Assembly (NCBI GenBank): GCA_000504425.1
Contig: KI632513.1
Location: 3,876,333-3,940,332 of the forward strand
Source of the DNA: Rhodopseudomonas palustris JSC-3b
GTDB taxonomy: Bacteria; Pseudomonadota; Alphaproteobacteria; Rhizobiales; Xanthobacteraceae
Length of the DNA stretch: 64,000 nucleotides
Direction of reading: 5' to 3'
This document shows positions 19,958 through 29,097 of the stretch, piece after piece (the first letter of the stretch is position 1; every line of letters begins with the position of its first letter). A model generated the notes under the pieces. The model was not told where the DNA came from, ran no database searches, and saw nothing but the letters and a program-made list of their open reading frames with translations. The position numbers and the translations under genes were made by a program.

Positions 19958-22900
19958 GGTTCGAGCAGCTTACGCTGGAGCGCTACGGCGCGTTCACCGA
20001 TCGCGTGCTGAGCTTTCGGCCGGGTGCCGCGCTCCATGTCGTGCTCGGCGCCAATGAAGCCGGCAAGACCACCGCGCTGACCGCGATCGGCGATTTCCTG
20101 TTCGGCTTTGGCGCACGCACCGATCATGCGTTCCGCCATGACAGTAAGACGCTGCGCATCGGCGCCGCGCTCCGCCGCAGCGACGGCAGCGTGCTCACCG
20201 CGCGTCGCCGCAAGGGTAACAAGAATACGCTGGTCGATGGCGATGATCAGCCCTTGCCCGATGAATTGCTGGCGCCGCTGCTCGCCGGCCTGACCCGGCC
20301 GACATTTGACGCCGAATTCGGGCTGACCGCGCGCGCTCTGCGCGACGGCGGCCATGAGCTGCTGAAAGCCGATGGCCGGCTCGCAGAAACACTGGCGGCG
20401 AGTTCGGCTGGCATGACGGCGCTGTCGCGGCTGCGGCAGCAATTGCAGGACAGCGCGGACGAGCTGTTCACCGCGCGCCGCTCGGCCGGCAAGCCGTTCT
20501 ATGTCGCGGCCGAGCGTCGCGACAGCGCCGACCGGGCGCTGCGCGAGGCGATCGTCACCCGCGATGCGCTGCGCCAGGCCGAGGATGCTGTCACCGCCGC
20601 GCGCCAGCAGCTTGACGATCTCAACGCCGCGCACGCGCAATCTGGCACCACGCTGGCGCGCTGGCAGCGCGTGCTGCGCACCAAGGCACAGATTGCGCGG
20701 CTCGATGGCATTGCCGCTGAACTCATTGCACTGGCCGATCTGCCGGAGATCAGCGCCGCGCAGCTTGAGAGCTGGCAGGCGGCGTTGGCGTCGTGCACTG
20801 AACTCGATCAGCAAGTGGCGGCACTCGATGAAGCCGCGACCGCCGATGCCGCCGAGATCGCGGCCGCATCGCGCGACGAGCGCGTGCTCGCCGAAGGCGC
20901 GCTGATCGACGCGCTGCGCGAGCGGCTGGGCGCGGTGCGCAAGGCGATTGACGATCTGCCGCGCCGCCAGCAGGCGTGCGAGTCCGCGCAGACGGCGCTG
21001 AATGGCGCCGCGCGCCGGCTCGGCCTGCCGTCTCACGTCGAGCTGTTGCAGAAGCTGCCGACCGAGCTGGCGCTGGCCGGCGCGCGCGAGCTGATCGACA
21101 AATGGCGCAGCGCCGAGCAGCAGCTGGCCCGCGCTGAGGAGCGCGCTGAGCGCGCCCGCCGCGAACATGACGAGTCGCTTGCGAGCGAGGCGGCCGCGAC
21201 CATCGTGGTCGATATCGAGCAGGCGCGGCAGCGCTTTGAGGCGCTGGGCGATCTATCCGCCAAGGTCGAGCGTTATCATCTCGACTCTGCGACCTGGCAG
21301 CGTGACAGCGACCTGATCGCCGCGCAGCTTGCCGCGCTCGATCCCTGTCCTGGCAGCGCGGCGCAGCTGCGCGCCTTGCCACTGCCCGATGGCGCCGCGA
21401 TCACGCGGTTCGTGCGTGAATTCGCGCTGCGCGAAACCGAGCTGCAGCGGCTGCAGGATGCGATTGCCGACCAGGATGACGAGATCGCGCGCCTTGAACA
21501 TGATCTGGCTAAGCTCGCCGGCGAAGCCAGCGTGCCGACCCGCACCGATCTGATCGAAGCGCGCCGCGGCCGCAATGACCAGATCGCCGCGTCGCGCGCG
21601 GCCCTTGATGCCGAGCGCGAGCAGCGCGCCAAGTTGCTCGATCAGCTCGAACGCTCGGTGCTGCATGTCGATGACGTCACCGACCGGCTGCTCAGCGACA
21701 CCGAGCGTGCCACCCGGCGCGAGGATGCCCAGCAGCGCCTCGCCGACGCTCATCTCGAGCGCGCCGCGTTGGTGCGCAAGCTCGATGAGCTGCGGCAGCG
21801 CTGCGATGAGCTGCAGCAGGATTGGATCGCGCTGTGGCGCTCGTCCGCGATCAAGCCGCGCACGCCCGCCGAGATGCAGAGCTGGCGCGAGCGCGTCGAT
21901 GGTTTGCTGGAGCGCTTGGGGCGCTGCGATCAGCAAAAGACGGCGCTGGATGCGCACGCCGCGAGCATCGCCAGCGCCAAGACCGCGGTGATCGCGTTTC
22001 TTGAGTGGAGCGGCCGGGCCGGCGATCCAGCGCTGCCCGCCGAGGTGCTGTATCAGGAAGCCAAAGCGCGGCTGAACAGCCTGCAAGACGCCTGGACCGA
22101 GGCGCGCAGCCGCGATGCCACGCGGCAGCGCATCGCCCGCGATCTGCGCGAAGCGGAGAGTGAACGCGCCGCGGCGCAGGCCGCGCTTGCCGCTGATCGC
22201 GCTGCCTGGCCCGCGGCGATGAATGCGATCGGTGTTGATCAGCAGGCGACGGCGGCGCAGGCCGCGGCGGCGCTCGAGGTCTGGAGCACGGTCGCCGCGC
22301 CAAAAGCCAATTATGTGAGCGAGCAGCACCGTGTCGCCGCGATTGAAGCCGACTTGGCGGCGTTCGAGCGTGACGTCGCCGCGCTCGTTGCCCGCATCGC
22401 GCCGGAGCTGGCGAGCATTCCGGCGCAGCAGGCGCTATCGCGACTGATCGAACGGCTCACGGCCGCGCGCCGCGCCGATGATCATTGCCAGCGGCTCGCG
22501 GGCAATGAGGAAAAGCGGGCCAGCAAGCGCCGCGAGCTGCAGGCGCAACGCGCGGTGGCGGCGCAGGTGTTGGATCAAGCGCGCGTCATGTTCGCCGCCG
22601 ATGACATCGCGGCTTTGGCCGAGCCGCTGCGCCGTGCCGCCGCCCGTCAGGCGCTGGAACTGGAACAGGCCCGGCTGCGCCGCGATCTGCACGAGATCGG
22701 CGATGGCCGCGACGAGAGCGAACTGCGCCAGGAGCGGGTGGGCCTTGATCTCGATACGCTGCCAGCCGAGATCGACCGCGAGCAATTGCAGCAGGCGCAG
22801 TTACTCAAGCAGATCGAAACCGCGTCAGCCGCCTGGCATCAGGCCTGTACCGATCGCGATCAGCTCAGCCGGGGTCGCAATGCCGCTGCCGCTGCTGCGG

Positions 22901-23412
22901 CGCGCGCCGATGCCGACGCCGAGCTGCTCGGCATTGCGGAGCGCTGGCTGCTGCAGGCCGCAGCGGCCAAGCTCGCCGGCCGCGCGGTCGAGCGTCATCG
23001 GCAGCGCGTGCAAGATCCGTTGATCACCCGCGCCGGTGAATTGTTCGCGCTGGCAACCGCCGGCGCCTTTGCCGGGCTCGGCGTTGATTTCGACGATGAT
23101 GACCGGCCGGTGCTGGTGACCAGGCGCGGCAATGACGAACGGGTGCCGGTCGCGGGGCTGAGCGAAGGCACGCGCGATCAGCTATTCCTGGCGCTGCGGC
23201 TGGCGATGCTGGAAGGACGACACGGCGAGCCGCTGCCCTTCATCGGCGACGATCTGCTGGCGAGTTTCGATGAGCCGCGCACCGCGGCGATGCTGCAATT
23301 GCTGGCGGCTTCCGGCGCGCGGCAGCAGATCATTGTGTTCACCCATCACCGCCATGTCGCGGAGCTGGCGGCCGCGCTGCCGAATGCCGCAGCCGATATC
23401 ATTGCGTTGTAA
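19954..23412 (+). CDS. YhaN-like AAA ATPase with long coiled coils (Rad50/SbcC type)
   Basis: The start is GTG at 19954, overlapping the upstream stop. The 1152-residue protein has an SMC-like layout: Walker A GANEAGKTT near residue 35, long Glu/Arg/Ala-rich coiled coils through ~180-1000, and at the end an ABC signature (LSEGTRDQLFLALRL), Walker B (FIGDDLLASFD) and a switch His (FTHHRH). No zinc hook CxxC is visible in the middle, unlike Rad50 and SbcC. It should form the ATPase arm of the preceding nuclease. It is probably unrelated to hydrogenase. Confidence 0.87.
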   Translation: MRFEQLTLERYGAFTDRVLSFRPGAALHVVLGANEAGKTTALTAIGDFLFGFGARTDHAFRHDSKTLRIGAALRRSDGSVLTARRRKGNKNTLVDGDDQPLPDELLAPLLAGLTRPTFDAEFGLTARALRDGGHELLKADGRLAETLAASSAGMTALSRLRQQLQDSADELFTARRSAGKPFYVAAERRDSADRALREAIVTRDALRQAEDAVTAARQQLDDLNAAHAQSGTTLARWQRVLRTKAQIARLDGIAAELIALADLPEISAAQLESWQAALASCTELDQQVAALDEAATADAAEIAAASRDERVLAEGALIDALRERLGAVRKAIDDLPRRQQACESAQTALNGAARRLGLPSHVELLQKLPTELALAGARELIDKWRSAEQQLARAEERAERARREHDESLASEAAATIVVDIEQARQRFEALGDLSAKVERYHLDSATWQRDSDLIAAQLAALDPCPGSAAQLRALPLPDGAAITRFVREFALRETELQRLQDAIADQDDEIARLEHDLAKLAGEASVPTRTDLIEARRGRNDQIAASRAALDAEREQRAKLLDQLERSVLHVDDVTDRLLSDTERATRREDAQQRLADAHLERAALVRKLDELRQRCDELQQDWIALWRSSAIKPRTPAEMQSWRERVDGLLERLGRCDQQKTALDAHAASIASAKTAVIAFLEWSGRAGDPALPAEVLYQEAKARLNSLQDAWTEARSRDATRQRIARDLREAESERAAAQAALAADRAAWPAAMNAIGVDQQATAAQAAAALEVWSTVAAPKANYVSEQHRVAAIEADLAAFERDVAALVARIAPELASIPAQQALSRLIERLTAARRADDHCQRLAGNEEKRASKRRELQAQRAVAAQVLDQARVMFAADDIAALAEPLRRAAARQALELEQARLRRDLHEIGDGRDESELRQERVGLDLDTLPAEIDREQLQQAQLLKQIETASAAWHQACTDRDQLSRGRNAAAAAAARADADAELLGIAERWLLQAAAAKLAGRAVERHRQRVQDPLITRAGELFALATAGAFAGLGVDFDDDDRPVLVTRRGNDERVPVAGLSEGTRDQLFLALRLAMLEGRHGEPLPFIGDDLLASFDEPRTAAMLQLLAASGARQQIIVFTHHRHVAELAAALPNAAADIIAL

Positions 23413-23445
23413 TGCCAACGGCGATTGATCCCAACCACTCCGCAC

Positions 23446-23535
23446 GTCATGGCCGGGCTCGTCCCGGCCATCCACGTCTTTGATCTCGCAGTGATTTTAA
23501 GACGTGGATACCCGCGACAAGCGCGGGTATGACGG
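23446..23535. repeat. Palindromic intergenic repeat
   Basis: Two hairpins (ggccggg-ctcgt-cccggcc and acccgcg-acaag-cgcgggt) are nested with outer arms ccacgtctt and aagacgtgg. The element lies between the convergent yhaN-like gene and the DUF1045 gene and may act as a bidirectional terminator. A related half-element occurs at 63614-63636. Confidence 0.75.
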
Positions 23536-23565
23536 TCATTGATACGACCCGATGCGCTGCGCCGT

Positions 23566-24264
23566 TCAGGCAGAGCGTAGCTGAAATTCGCCGATCACCC
23601 GGAATGGTGCGCGATCCTGCTGTTGACACAGCACGATGCGATCGATCGCGCAGTGATCGAGCGCCAGCTCGGCAAAGCGCTGTTGCAGCTGCGCCAGCAG
23701 CGCCGCGCGCTGCAATTCGGGCAGCCGTCCGGTCAGCGTCATGTGAAATCGGAACTGGTCCATCACATAGGGATAGCCCCAGCGCTCCAGATAATCGCGC
23801 TGCGGCGCCGACAGCGCCTCCGGCCTCCGGCGCGCGCGATCGGCGTCGGTCAATGGCGCGCGCAAGCCATCGAAGTCGCGCACGCAATCAGCGGCGAGCT
23901 GCTGTAGCTCCGCGCATGGCGACGACGGCACCAGCGCGAGAAAGCCGCCGATCGCGTCGATTTTCGGCGGGATCACCGGGATGGCACGCGGCGCCGCGGC
24001 GAAGCGGTGACACTGATCGAGCAGCGTATCCAGGCTGACACCCGGCGCCAGCGCGAATGGCGGCTTCAGCGTAGCGTGAAAGCCATAGACGCGCGGCTCC
24101 TCGGTGATCGCGCGCCAATCGGCGACATCGCCCACCGGCGGCAGCGGCTCGCCGGAATAGCCGTCATAGCCGAGCCACGCCGCACCAAACTGGTACAGCG
24201 GAGCGTGGCGCGGCGGCACGTAGTAGATGGCAAAGCGCGAGTGATGCGGCATGATCCCTGACAT
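23566..24264 (-). CDS. DUF1045 protein of phosphonate loci, 2H-phosphoesterase-like
   Basis: A 232-residue protein with two H-x-T-L motifs, HATLKPP near residue 65 and HMTLTG near 175, the signature of 2H phosphoesterases that act on cyclic phosphates. It matches DUF1045, a family regularly found beside C-P lyase genes. The window contains no PhnP (metallo-beta-lactamase cyclic phosphodiesterase), and this protein is a plausible functional replacement opening 5-phosphoribosyl 1,2-cyclic phosphate; that is inference. It is transcribed with the second phnM, 24 bases downstream of it. An in-frame ATG at 24252 is an alternative start. Confidence 0.8.
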   Translation of the reverse strand: MSGIMPHHSRFAIYYVPPRHAPLYQFGAAWLGYDGYSGEPLPPVGDVADWRAITEEPRVYGFHATLKPPFALAPGVSLDTLLDQCHRFAAAPRAIPVIPPKIDAIGGFLALVPSSPCAELQQLAADCVRDFDGLRAPLTDADRARRRPEALSAPQRDYLERWGYPYVMDQFRFHMTLTGRLPELQRAALLAQLQQRFAELALDHCAIDRIVLCQQQDRAPFRVIGEFQLRSA

Positions 24265-24288
24265 CGTTTCCGTTGCGATAGGACAGGA

Positions 24289-25473
24289 TCACGCCGCCGA
24301 CAAGCGGCTCGGCGCTGCCGCCTGCTGCAACCGCTCGGCGCCAACCAGATGCACCAGCCGGCCGCCGGCGATCACCGCCACGATCCGCGGCCGGGTCGGC
24401 ACCTGATCGTCAACCAGCAACAGATCGGCGCGCTGGCCCGCGGCGATCGCGCCGCGATCCTTCATGCCGACCGCCGCCGCTGGGTTCGATGACACCAGCG
24501 CCCAGGCTTCCGGCAGCGTCAGCACGTCGTCATGCACCAGCCGGAACGCGGCGAGCAGCGGCGCCGGATAGTAATAGTCAGACGCCAGGATCGAGCACAG
24601 GCCCTTGGCGACCATATCGGCGGCCTTGGTCCAGCCGGTGTGGCTGCCGCCGCGCAGCACATTGGGCGCACCGAACACGGTGAAGTCGCCGCCATTGATG
24701 GCGGCGCGCGCGGTCGGCTCGTTGATCGGGAATTCGGCGATCGACACGCTTTGCGCGCGGAATGCCTGGCGCAGCTCGGGCGTGTCGTCGTCATGCGACA
24801 GCATGGTGACGCCGGCCGCGCGCGCCGTTTCGGCAATGCGCAGGATCGAATCCGGCACTTCATGCTGGCGCGCGACCACCTCGGCCACCAGCCGGTCGAA
24901 TTCTGCTTCGCTGACGCCGGCGCGTTCCACCATGCGGTTGCGCTTCTGCGGATGATCGAGATTGGCGACGGTGGAGTCGGTGTGATCGTTGAAGGCGAGG
25001 AGATCGATCCGGCCCGCCACCAGCCATTGCTTGATGGTGAATTCAGCCTGCAGATTGAAGGTCTCGTGCCGCAGGTGAAAGCGGGTATCGGCGAGCAGCT
25101 GCGGCCGCATGGTCTCGATCGCGGACAATAGCCGCTCGGCATTGTCGGCGCTGCGCAGCCCCGGCTCCCACGACCAGGTGGTGGCGTGAAACACCGTGGT
25201 GATGCCGTTGGTGATCGCTTGCCGGTCGCTTTCGGCCAGCGCGACATCGATCGGGAAATCAACGCCGGGCCGCGGCATCATCTGCCGTTCAAAGGCGTCG
25301 CCGTGAATATCGACAATGCCGGGCAGCACCAAAAGGCCGCGCGCGTCGAATTGCTGCGTGGCCGAGCTCGCGGCATCGAGCGCCGCGATGTGATGACCAT
25401 CGACATGCACCGACACATCGGCGAATTGCTGGCCGAGCAGCACCCGGCCGCCATCAATACGAAGCTTGCTCAT
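24289..25473 (-). CDS. phnM: Second PhnM-type amidohydrolase of the phosphonate locus
   Basis: A 394-residue amidohydrolase of the PhnM family, which cleaves alpha-D-ribose 1-methylphosphonate 5-triphosphate to the 5-phosphate and pyrophosphate. Metal-site motifs are [22 protein letters not shown] and [23 protein letters not shown] and ILASDYYYP follow. It differs clearly from the phnM at 35.4 kb, which has HTDHLEAHYTPRP and MDHTPGQRQ at the same places, so the two belong to different subgroups and are not a recent duplicate. Its start overlaps the stop of the upstream acyltransferase by 4 bases. It may be the physiological PhnM or may serve a different substrate. Confidence 0.85.
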   Translation of the reverse strand: MSKLRIDGGRVLLGQQFADVSVHVDGHHIAALDAASSATQQFDARGLLVLPGIVDIHGDAFERQMMPRPGVDFPIDVALAESDRQAITNGITTVFHATTWSWEPGLRSADNAERLLSAIETMRPQLLADTRFHLRHETFNLQAEFTIKQWLVAGRIDLLAFNDHTDSTVANLDHPQKRNRMVERAGVSEAEFDRLVAEVVARQHEVPDSILRIAETARAAGVTMLSHDDDTPELRQAFRAQSVSIAEFPINEPTARAAINGGDFTVFGAPNVLRGGSHTGWTKAADMVAKGLCSILASDYYYPAPLLAAFRLVHDDVLTLPEAWALVSSNPAAAVGMKDRGAIAAGQRADLLLVDDQVPTRPRIVAVIAGGRLVHLVGAERLQQAAAPSRLSAA

Positions 25474-26132
25474 TGTGCGGCCTGCTGCAGCTTGGCTGGT
25501 GCGTCGGTGATCGCCTCGCCATATTTCTCGATGAATTGTTCGATCGGCAAAGCGCGGAAATCCGGCAGCGCGCGCCGCAACGTTTCGTGGTCCCAGTCCC
25601 ACCAGGCCAGCGCCACCAGACGTTCGGCAATCGATTCGGAAAAGCGGCGCCGGATCACCCGTGCCGGATTGCCGGCGACGATCGTGTAGGGCGCGACATC
25701 CTTGGTGACCACCGCGCCGGCCGCCACCACCGCGCCGGTGCCGACATTGCGGCCGGGCAGCACGATCGCGCCGTGGCCGATCCAGACGTCGTGACCAAAT
25801 GTCACATGATGCTGGCGTCGCCATTCAAAGAACGAGGCTTCATCGGCCTCGCCGGGGAAATAGGCGCTGGCGCGATAGGTGAAATGCGCCTGGGTGGCAC
25901 GCTGCATCGGATGATTGCCGGGGTTGATGCGGGTCATCGCCGCGATCGAACAGAATTTGCCGATGGTCGCGTAAGCGATCTGGCTGTCATTGACGACATA
26001 AGAGTAATCGCCCATCGCGACTTCGAGCAGCTGGGTGCGCTCGCCGACTTCGCAATAGCGCCCGAGCGTCGTGTGTCGCACGCAGGCGGTCGGTGAGATC
26101 GTGGGCGTTGGGGACAGGGACGACGCAACCAT
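25470..26132 (-). CDS. Hexapeptide-repeat acyltransferase of phosphonate loci
   Basis: A left-handed beta-helix acyltransferase of about 220 aa, similar to chloramphenicol/xenobiotic acetyltransferases. Visible motifs include [34 protein letters not shown] and [23 protein letters not shown] subfamily of these occurs as a 'phosphonate metabolism protein' in rhizobial phn clusters; acceptor substrate unknown. I place the start at 26132 (MVASSLSP), though the frame is open upstream to 26195 into the Pho-box region. It is first in a divergent three-gene unit with phnM and DUF1045. Confidence 0.82.
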   Translation of the reverse strand: MVASSLSPTPTISPTACVRHTTLGRYCEVGERTQLLEVAMGDYSYVVNDSQIAYATIGKFCSIAAMTRINPGNHPMQRATQAHFTYRASAYFPGEADEASFFEWRRQHHVTFGHDVWIGHGAIVLPGRNVGTGAVVAAGAVVTKDVAPYTIVAGNPARVIRRRFSESIAERLVALAWWDWDHETLRRALPDFRALPIEQFIEKYGEAITDAPAKLQQAAQ

Positions 26133-26188
26133 GCAAGCTCCGATAACAGCTGTTAGCTCGAACGAAGCGAGTGCTTTCCTGCTTGTTG

Positions 26189-26217
26189 ATGACATGGCGA
26201 TGACGTCGCCGTGACGC
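26189..26217 (-). promoter_or_regulatory. Pho box with three half-sites, reading toward the acyltransferase-phnM-DUF1045 unit
   Basis: On the minus strand three 7-base half-sites lie 11 bases apart: GCGTCAC, ACGTCAT and ATGTCAT, each resembling the PhoB half-site CTGTCAT. The regular 7-4-7-4-7 spacing is typical of PhoB binding and argues for phosphate-starvation induction of the leftward unit. Confidence 0.6.
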
Positions 26218-26238
26218 TGTGCACGACCACCCGAACGA

Positions 26239-26256
26239 ACGTCATACGACTGTTAT
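26239..26256 (+). promoter_or_regulatory. Pho box in front of phnC
   Basis: ACGTCAT-ACGA-CTGTTAT fits the PhoB direct repeat CTGTCAT-N4-CTGTCAT with a few mismatches. It lies 45 bases upstream of the phnC start on the coding strand. Confidence 0.6.
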
Positions 26257-26300
26257 AGAGCGGCGATAGCGGTTGTGTGGTTTTTACGAGGGAGTGGGCC

Positions 26301-27113
26301 ATGCTGATGGTTGATGGACTGACGTGTCGCTTCGGCACCAAGACCGCTGTTGACAATGCGTCGTTCTCGATCGCGCCGGGCGCCTTTGTCGGTGTCATCG
26401 GCCGATCCGGCGCGGGCAAATCGACGCTGCTGCGCTTGATCAACCGTCTGGCAGAGCCGAGCGACGGGCGCATCCTGTTTCAGGGGCAGGATGTCACCGC
26501 GCTCAGCGGACGTGAATTGCGGCAGTGGCGTGCGCGCTCGGCGATGATTTTTCAGCAGTTCAATCTGATCGATCGTCTCGACGTGCTGACCAATGTGCTG
26601 ATGGGCCGCCTTGCCGAGGTGCCGAGCTGGCGCTCGCTGGTGCAGCTATGGCCCGAGCGCGACAAGGCGCTGGCGATGTCGGCGCTCGATCAGTTTGACA
26701 TGGCCTCTTATGCCGCGCAGCGCGCCGACCAATTGTCGGGTGGCCAGCAGCAGCGCGTCGCGATCGCCCGCGCCCTGGTGCAGCAGCCCGACATCGTGCT
26801 GGCCGACGAGCCGATTGCTTCGCTTGATCCGCGCAACACCAAGATCGTGATGGACGCGCTGCTGCGCATCAACAAGCATTTCGGCATCACGGTGCTGTGC
26901 AATCTGCATTCGCTCGATCTCGCGCGTAGCTATTGCGATCGGCTGATCGGCATGTCCGCCGGCCGGGTGGTGTTCGACGGCGCCCCGTCCGAACTCACGG
27001 AGCAGATCGCCCGCGATCTCTATGACCTCGAAGCCAATGAAGTGCTTGGCGGAGAGCATGTGATGCCGCCGCCGGTGCCGGTGCCGGGGTTGGTCGGAAC
27101 AGTCGCGGCCTGA
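26301..27113 (+). CDS. phnC: Phosphonate ABC transporter ATP-binding protein PhnC
   Basis: ATPase of the phosphonate importer. The 270-residue protein shows Walker [11 protein letters not shown]-loop ([10 protein letters not shown]), signature [15 protein letters not shown], Walker B ([13 protein letters not shown]) and the switch His (NLHSLDL). The ATG at 26301, behind a gaggga ribosome site, is preferred to an upstream in-frame start at 26277. It works with PhnD and two PhnE permeases encoded next. A Pho box precedes it. Confidence 0.95.
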   Translation: MLMVDGLTCRFGTKTAVDNASFSIAPGAFVGVIGRSGAGKSTLLRLINRLAEPSDGRILFQGQDVTALSGRELRQWRARSAMIFQQFNLIDRLDVLTNVLMGRLAEVPSWRSLVQLWPERDKALAMSALDQFDMASYAAQRADQLSGGQQQRVAIARALVQQPDIVLADEPIASLDPRNTKIVMDALLRINKHFGITVLCNLHSLDLARSYCDRLIGMSAGRVVFDGAPSELTEQIARDLYDLEANEVLGGEHVMPPPVPVPGLVGTVAA

Positions 27114-27232
27114 TTCAGACAGGTCGCTCCAGAAACAGACGAATTGTCCCGAGTTCGTTGCATCGATCGGACCTGGTCCGACCGAATTCTTTTTGGCGTT
27201 CACTCAAGCCCTTCCAGAAAGGCAAATCTTCC

Positions 27233-28141
27233 ATGAGCAAAATTCGTTCTCTCGTTGCCGGTGCTCTCGGCCTGTTGCTGACCGCGTCCGCGGCGACGGC
27301 GCAGGACTGGAAAGCCAAATATCCGGAACTGGTGTTCGGCAAGATTCCTGACGAGAACGCCTCCGGCACCACCTCGCGCTGGACGCCGCTGACTGACTAT
27401 CTGTCGAAGCAGCTCGGCGTGAAAGTGACGCTGCGCATCGCCAATGACTACGCCGCGGTGATCGAAGGGCAGCGCGCCGGCAACATCCATATCGGCATGT
27501 ATGGCCCGGCGTCCTATGCGCGCGCTTATCTGGTCGGCGCCAAGATCGAGCCGTTCGCCATCGAGGTGAATAGCGACGGCACCAAGGGCTATCATTCGGT
27601 GCTCTATGTGAAGACCGACTCGCCCTACAAGACCATCGAGGACCTCAAGGGCAAGAATCTCTGCCTGGTCGATCCGAACTCGACCTCCGGCAACAATGTG
27701 CCGCGGTTCATGATGAACAAGATGTCGATCGACCCGGACAAGTTCTTCGGCAAGGTGATTTACGCCGGCAGCCACGAGAACGCCGTGATCGGCGTGACGC
27801 AGGGCACCTGCGATGCCGCCTTCAACTGGTGGAACACCGAGGAGGAATCCAACCTGATGCGGATGGACCGCAAGGGCATGGCCAAGGCCGCCGATTTCCG
27901 CATCATCCTCAAGTCCGATCAGATCGTGAACTCGCCGATGGCCTATCTGACCGACCTGCCGGACGATCTGAAGGCCTCGATCCGCAAGGCGGTGCTCGAT
28001 CTCGCCACCAACGATCCGGAGACCTTCAACAAGATCTATGAGGGCAAGTCGAAGCCTTACGCCGCGGTGGACCACAAGGCCTATGAGCCAGTGGTCGAGC
28101 TGATCAAGTTCGTCGACTCGCTGCGCAAGCAGAAATCGTAA
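27233..28141 (+). CDS. phnD: Phosphonate ABC transporter periplasmic binding protein PhnD
   Basis: A 302-residue periplasmic solute-binding protein. A typical Sec signal peptide spans residues 1-22 (ending SAATAQD). The family blocks VFGKIPDENA, GMYGPASYARAYLVG and LCLVDPNSTSGNNVPRFMM are visible, followed by NSPMAYLTDLP. It captures phosphonates for PhnC/PhnE. The start at 27233 gives the signal peptide immediately; upstream in-frame codons would not. It lies about 120 bases after phnC. Confidence 0.95.
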   Translation: MSKIRSLVAGALGLLLTASAATAQDWKAKYPELVFGKIPDENASGTTSRWTPLTDYLSKQLGVKVTLRIANDYAAVIEGQRAGNIHIGMYGPASYARAYLVGAKIEPFAIEVNSDGTKGYHSVLYVKTDSPYKTIEDLKGKNLCLVDPNSTSGNNVPRFMMNKMSIDPDKFFGKVIYAGSHENAVIGVTQGTCDAAFNWWNTEEESNLMRMDRKGMAKAADFRIILKSDQIVNSPMAYLTDLPDDLKASIRKAVLDLATNDPETFNKIYEGKSKPYAAVDHKAYEPVVELIKFVDSLRKQKS

Positions 28142-28212
28142 CGCCTCATTGAACTGAAGACTCGCGGGCGGTGCCTCAAGGCCGCCGCCCGCGACCAGAA
28201 CCGGACCACACA

Positions 28213-29097
28213 ATGCCATCAGCCGTTTCGGAATTGCCCGAGGCTCAGTTGCGCAGCCTTGCGGCAGACTATCGCGCGGCTGTCGCGGTCAAGCGCCGCC
28301 GCACTGCGCTCGGCCTTGCCATCCTGCTCGCCGCCGCTGTGGCCGCGGCCTGGATGGGCGAGGTTGACCTCACCAAATTCGCGCAAAACTTCTGGCGCTT
28401 CCCGTCCTATTTCGTGGCGATCACGCCGCAGCTGTCGCTGGCAACGCTCTGGCACGATCTCGCCGAATGGATGTGGGGCATCAAGCGCTGGGGCGGGCTG
28501 TTGCTCGACACGCTGCTGATCGCCTATGTCGGCACGCTGCTCGGCGCTGTCGCGGGCTTTACGCTGTGCTTTTTGGCGTCCGCTAATCTGGTGCGCTCGC
28601 GCACCATCGTGTTCATCGCGCGCCGTTTCCTGGAATTCTGCCGCACCGTGCCGGAAATCGTGTTCGCACTGGTGTTCGTGCTGGCGTTCGGCCTCGGCCC
28701 GCTGCCGGGCGTGCTGGCGATTGCGATCCACACCACCGGCGCGCTCGGCAAGCTGTTCGCCGAAGTGGTGGAGAACATCGATCAGAACCCAGTCGAAGGC
28801 GTGGTCGCCAGCGGCGGCAGCTGGATCGAGATGGTGCGCTACGCGGTGGTGCCGCAAGTGGTGTCGAATTTCGTCAGCTATGCGCTACTGCGCTTTGAGA
28901 TCAATGTCAGAGGCGCGGCGGTGATGGGCTTTGTCGGCGCCGGCGGCATCGGCCAGGACCTGATCGAAGCGGTGCGCAAATTTTATTACAGCGACGTCAG
29001 CGCGATTCTGGTGCTGATCATCATCACCGTGATGGCAATCGACTATATCACCGAAGGCGTGCGCCGCCGCCTGATTGGACGGGAGGCGAGCCGATGA
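28213..29097 (+). CDS. phnE: Phosphonate ABC transporter permease PhnE (first copy)
   Basis: A 294-residue inner-membrane permease with a cytoplasmic N-terminal tail, about six hydrophobic helices, and the ABC-permease EAA loop (VEGVVASGGSWIEMVRYAVV, GAAVMGFVGAGGIG). It pairs with the second permease directly downstream, whose start overlaps its stop by 4 bases. Two unlike PhnE permeases are common in alphaproteobacteria and probably form a heterodimer. Confidence 0.94.
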   Translation: MPSAVSELPEAQLRSLAADYRAAVAVKRRRTALGLAILLAAAVAAAWMGEVDLTKFAQNFWRFPSYFVAITPQLSLATLWHDLAEWMWGIKRWGGLLLDTLLIAYVGTLLGAVAGFTLCFLASANLVRSRTIVFIARRFLEFCRTVPEIVFALVFVLAFGLGPLPGVLAIAIHTTGALGKLFAEVVENIDQNPVEGVVASGGSWIEMVRYAVVPQVVSNFVSYALLRFEINVRGAAVMGFVGAGGIGQDLIEAVRKFYYSDVSAILVLIIITVMAIDYITEGVRRRLIGREASR

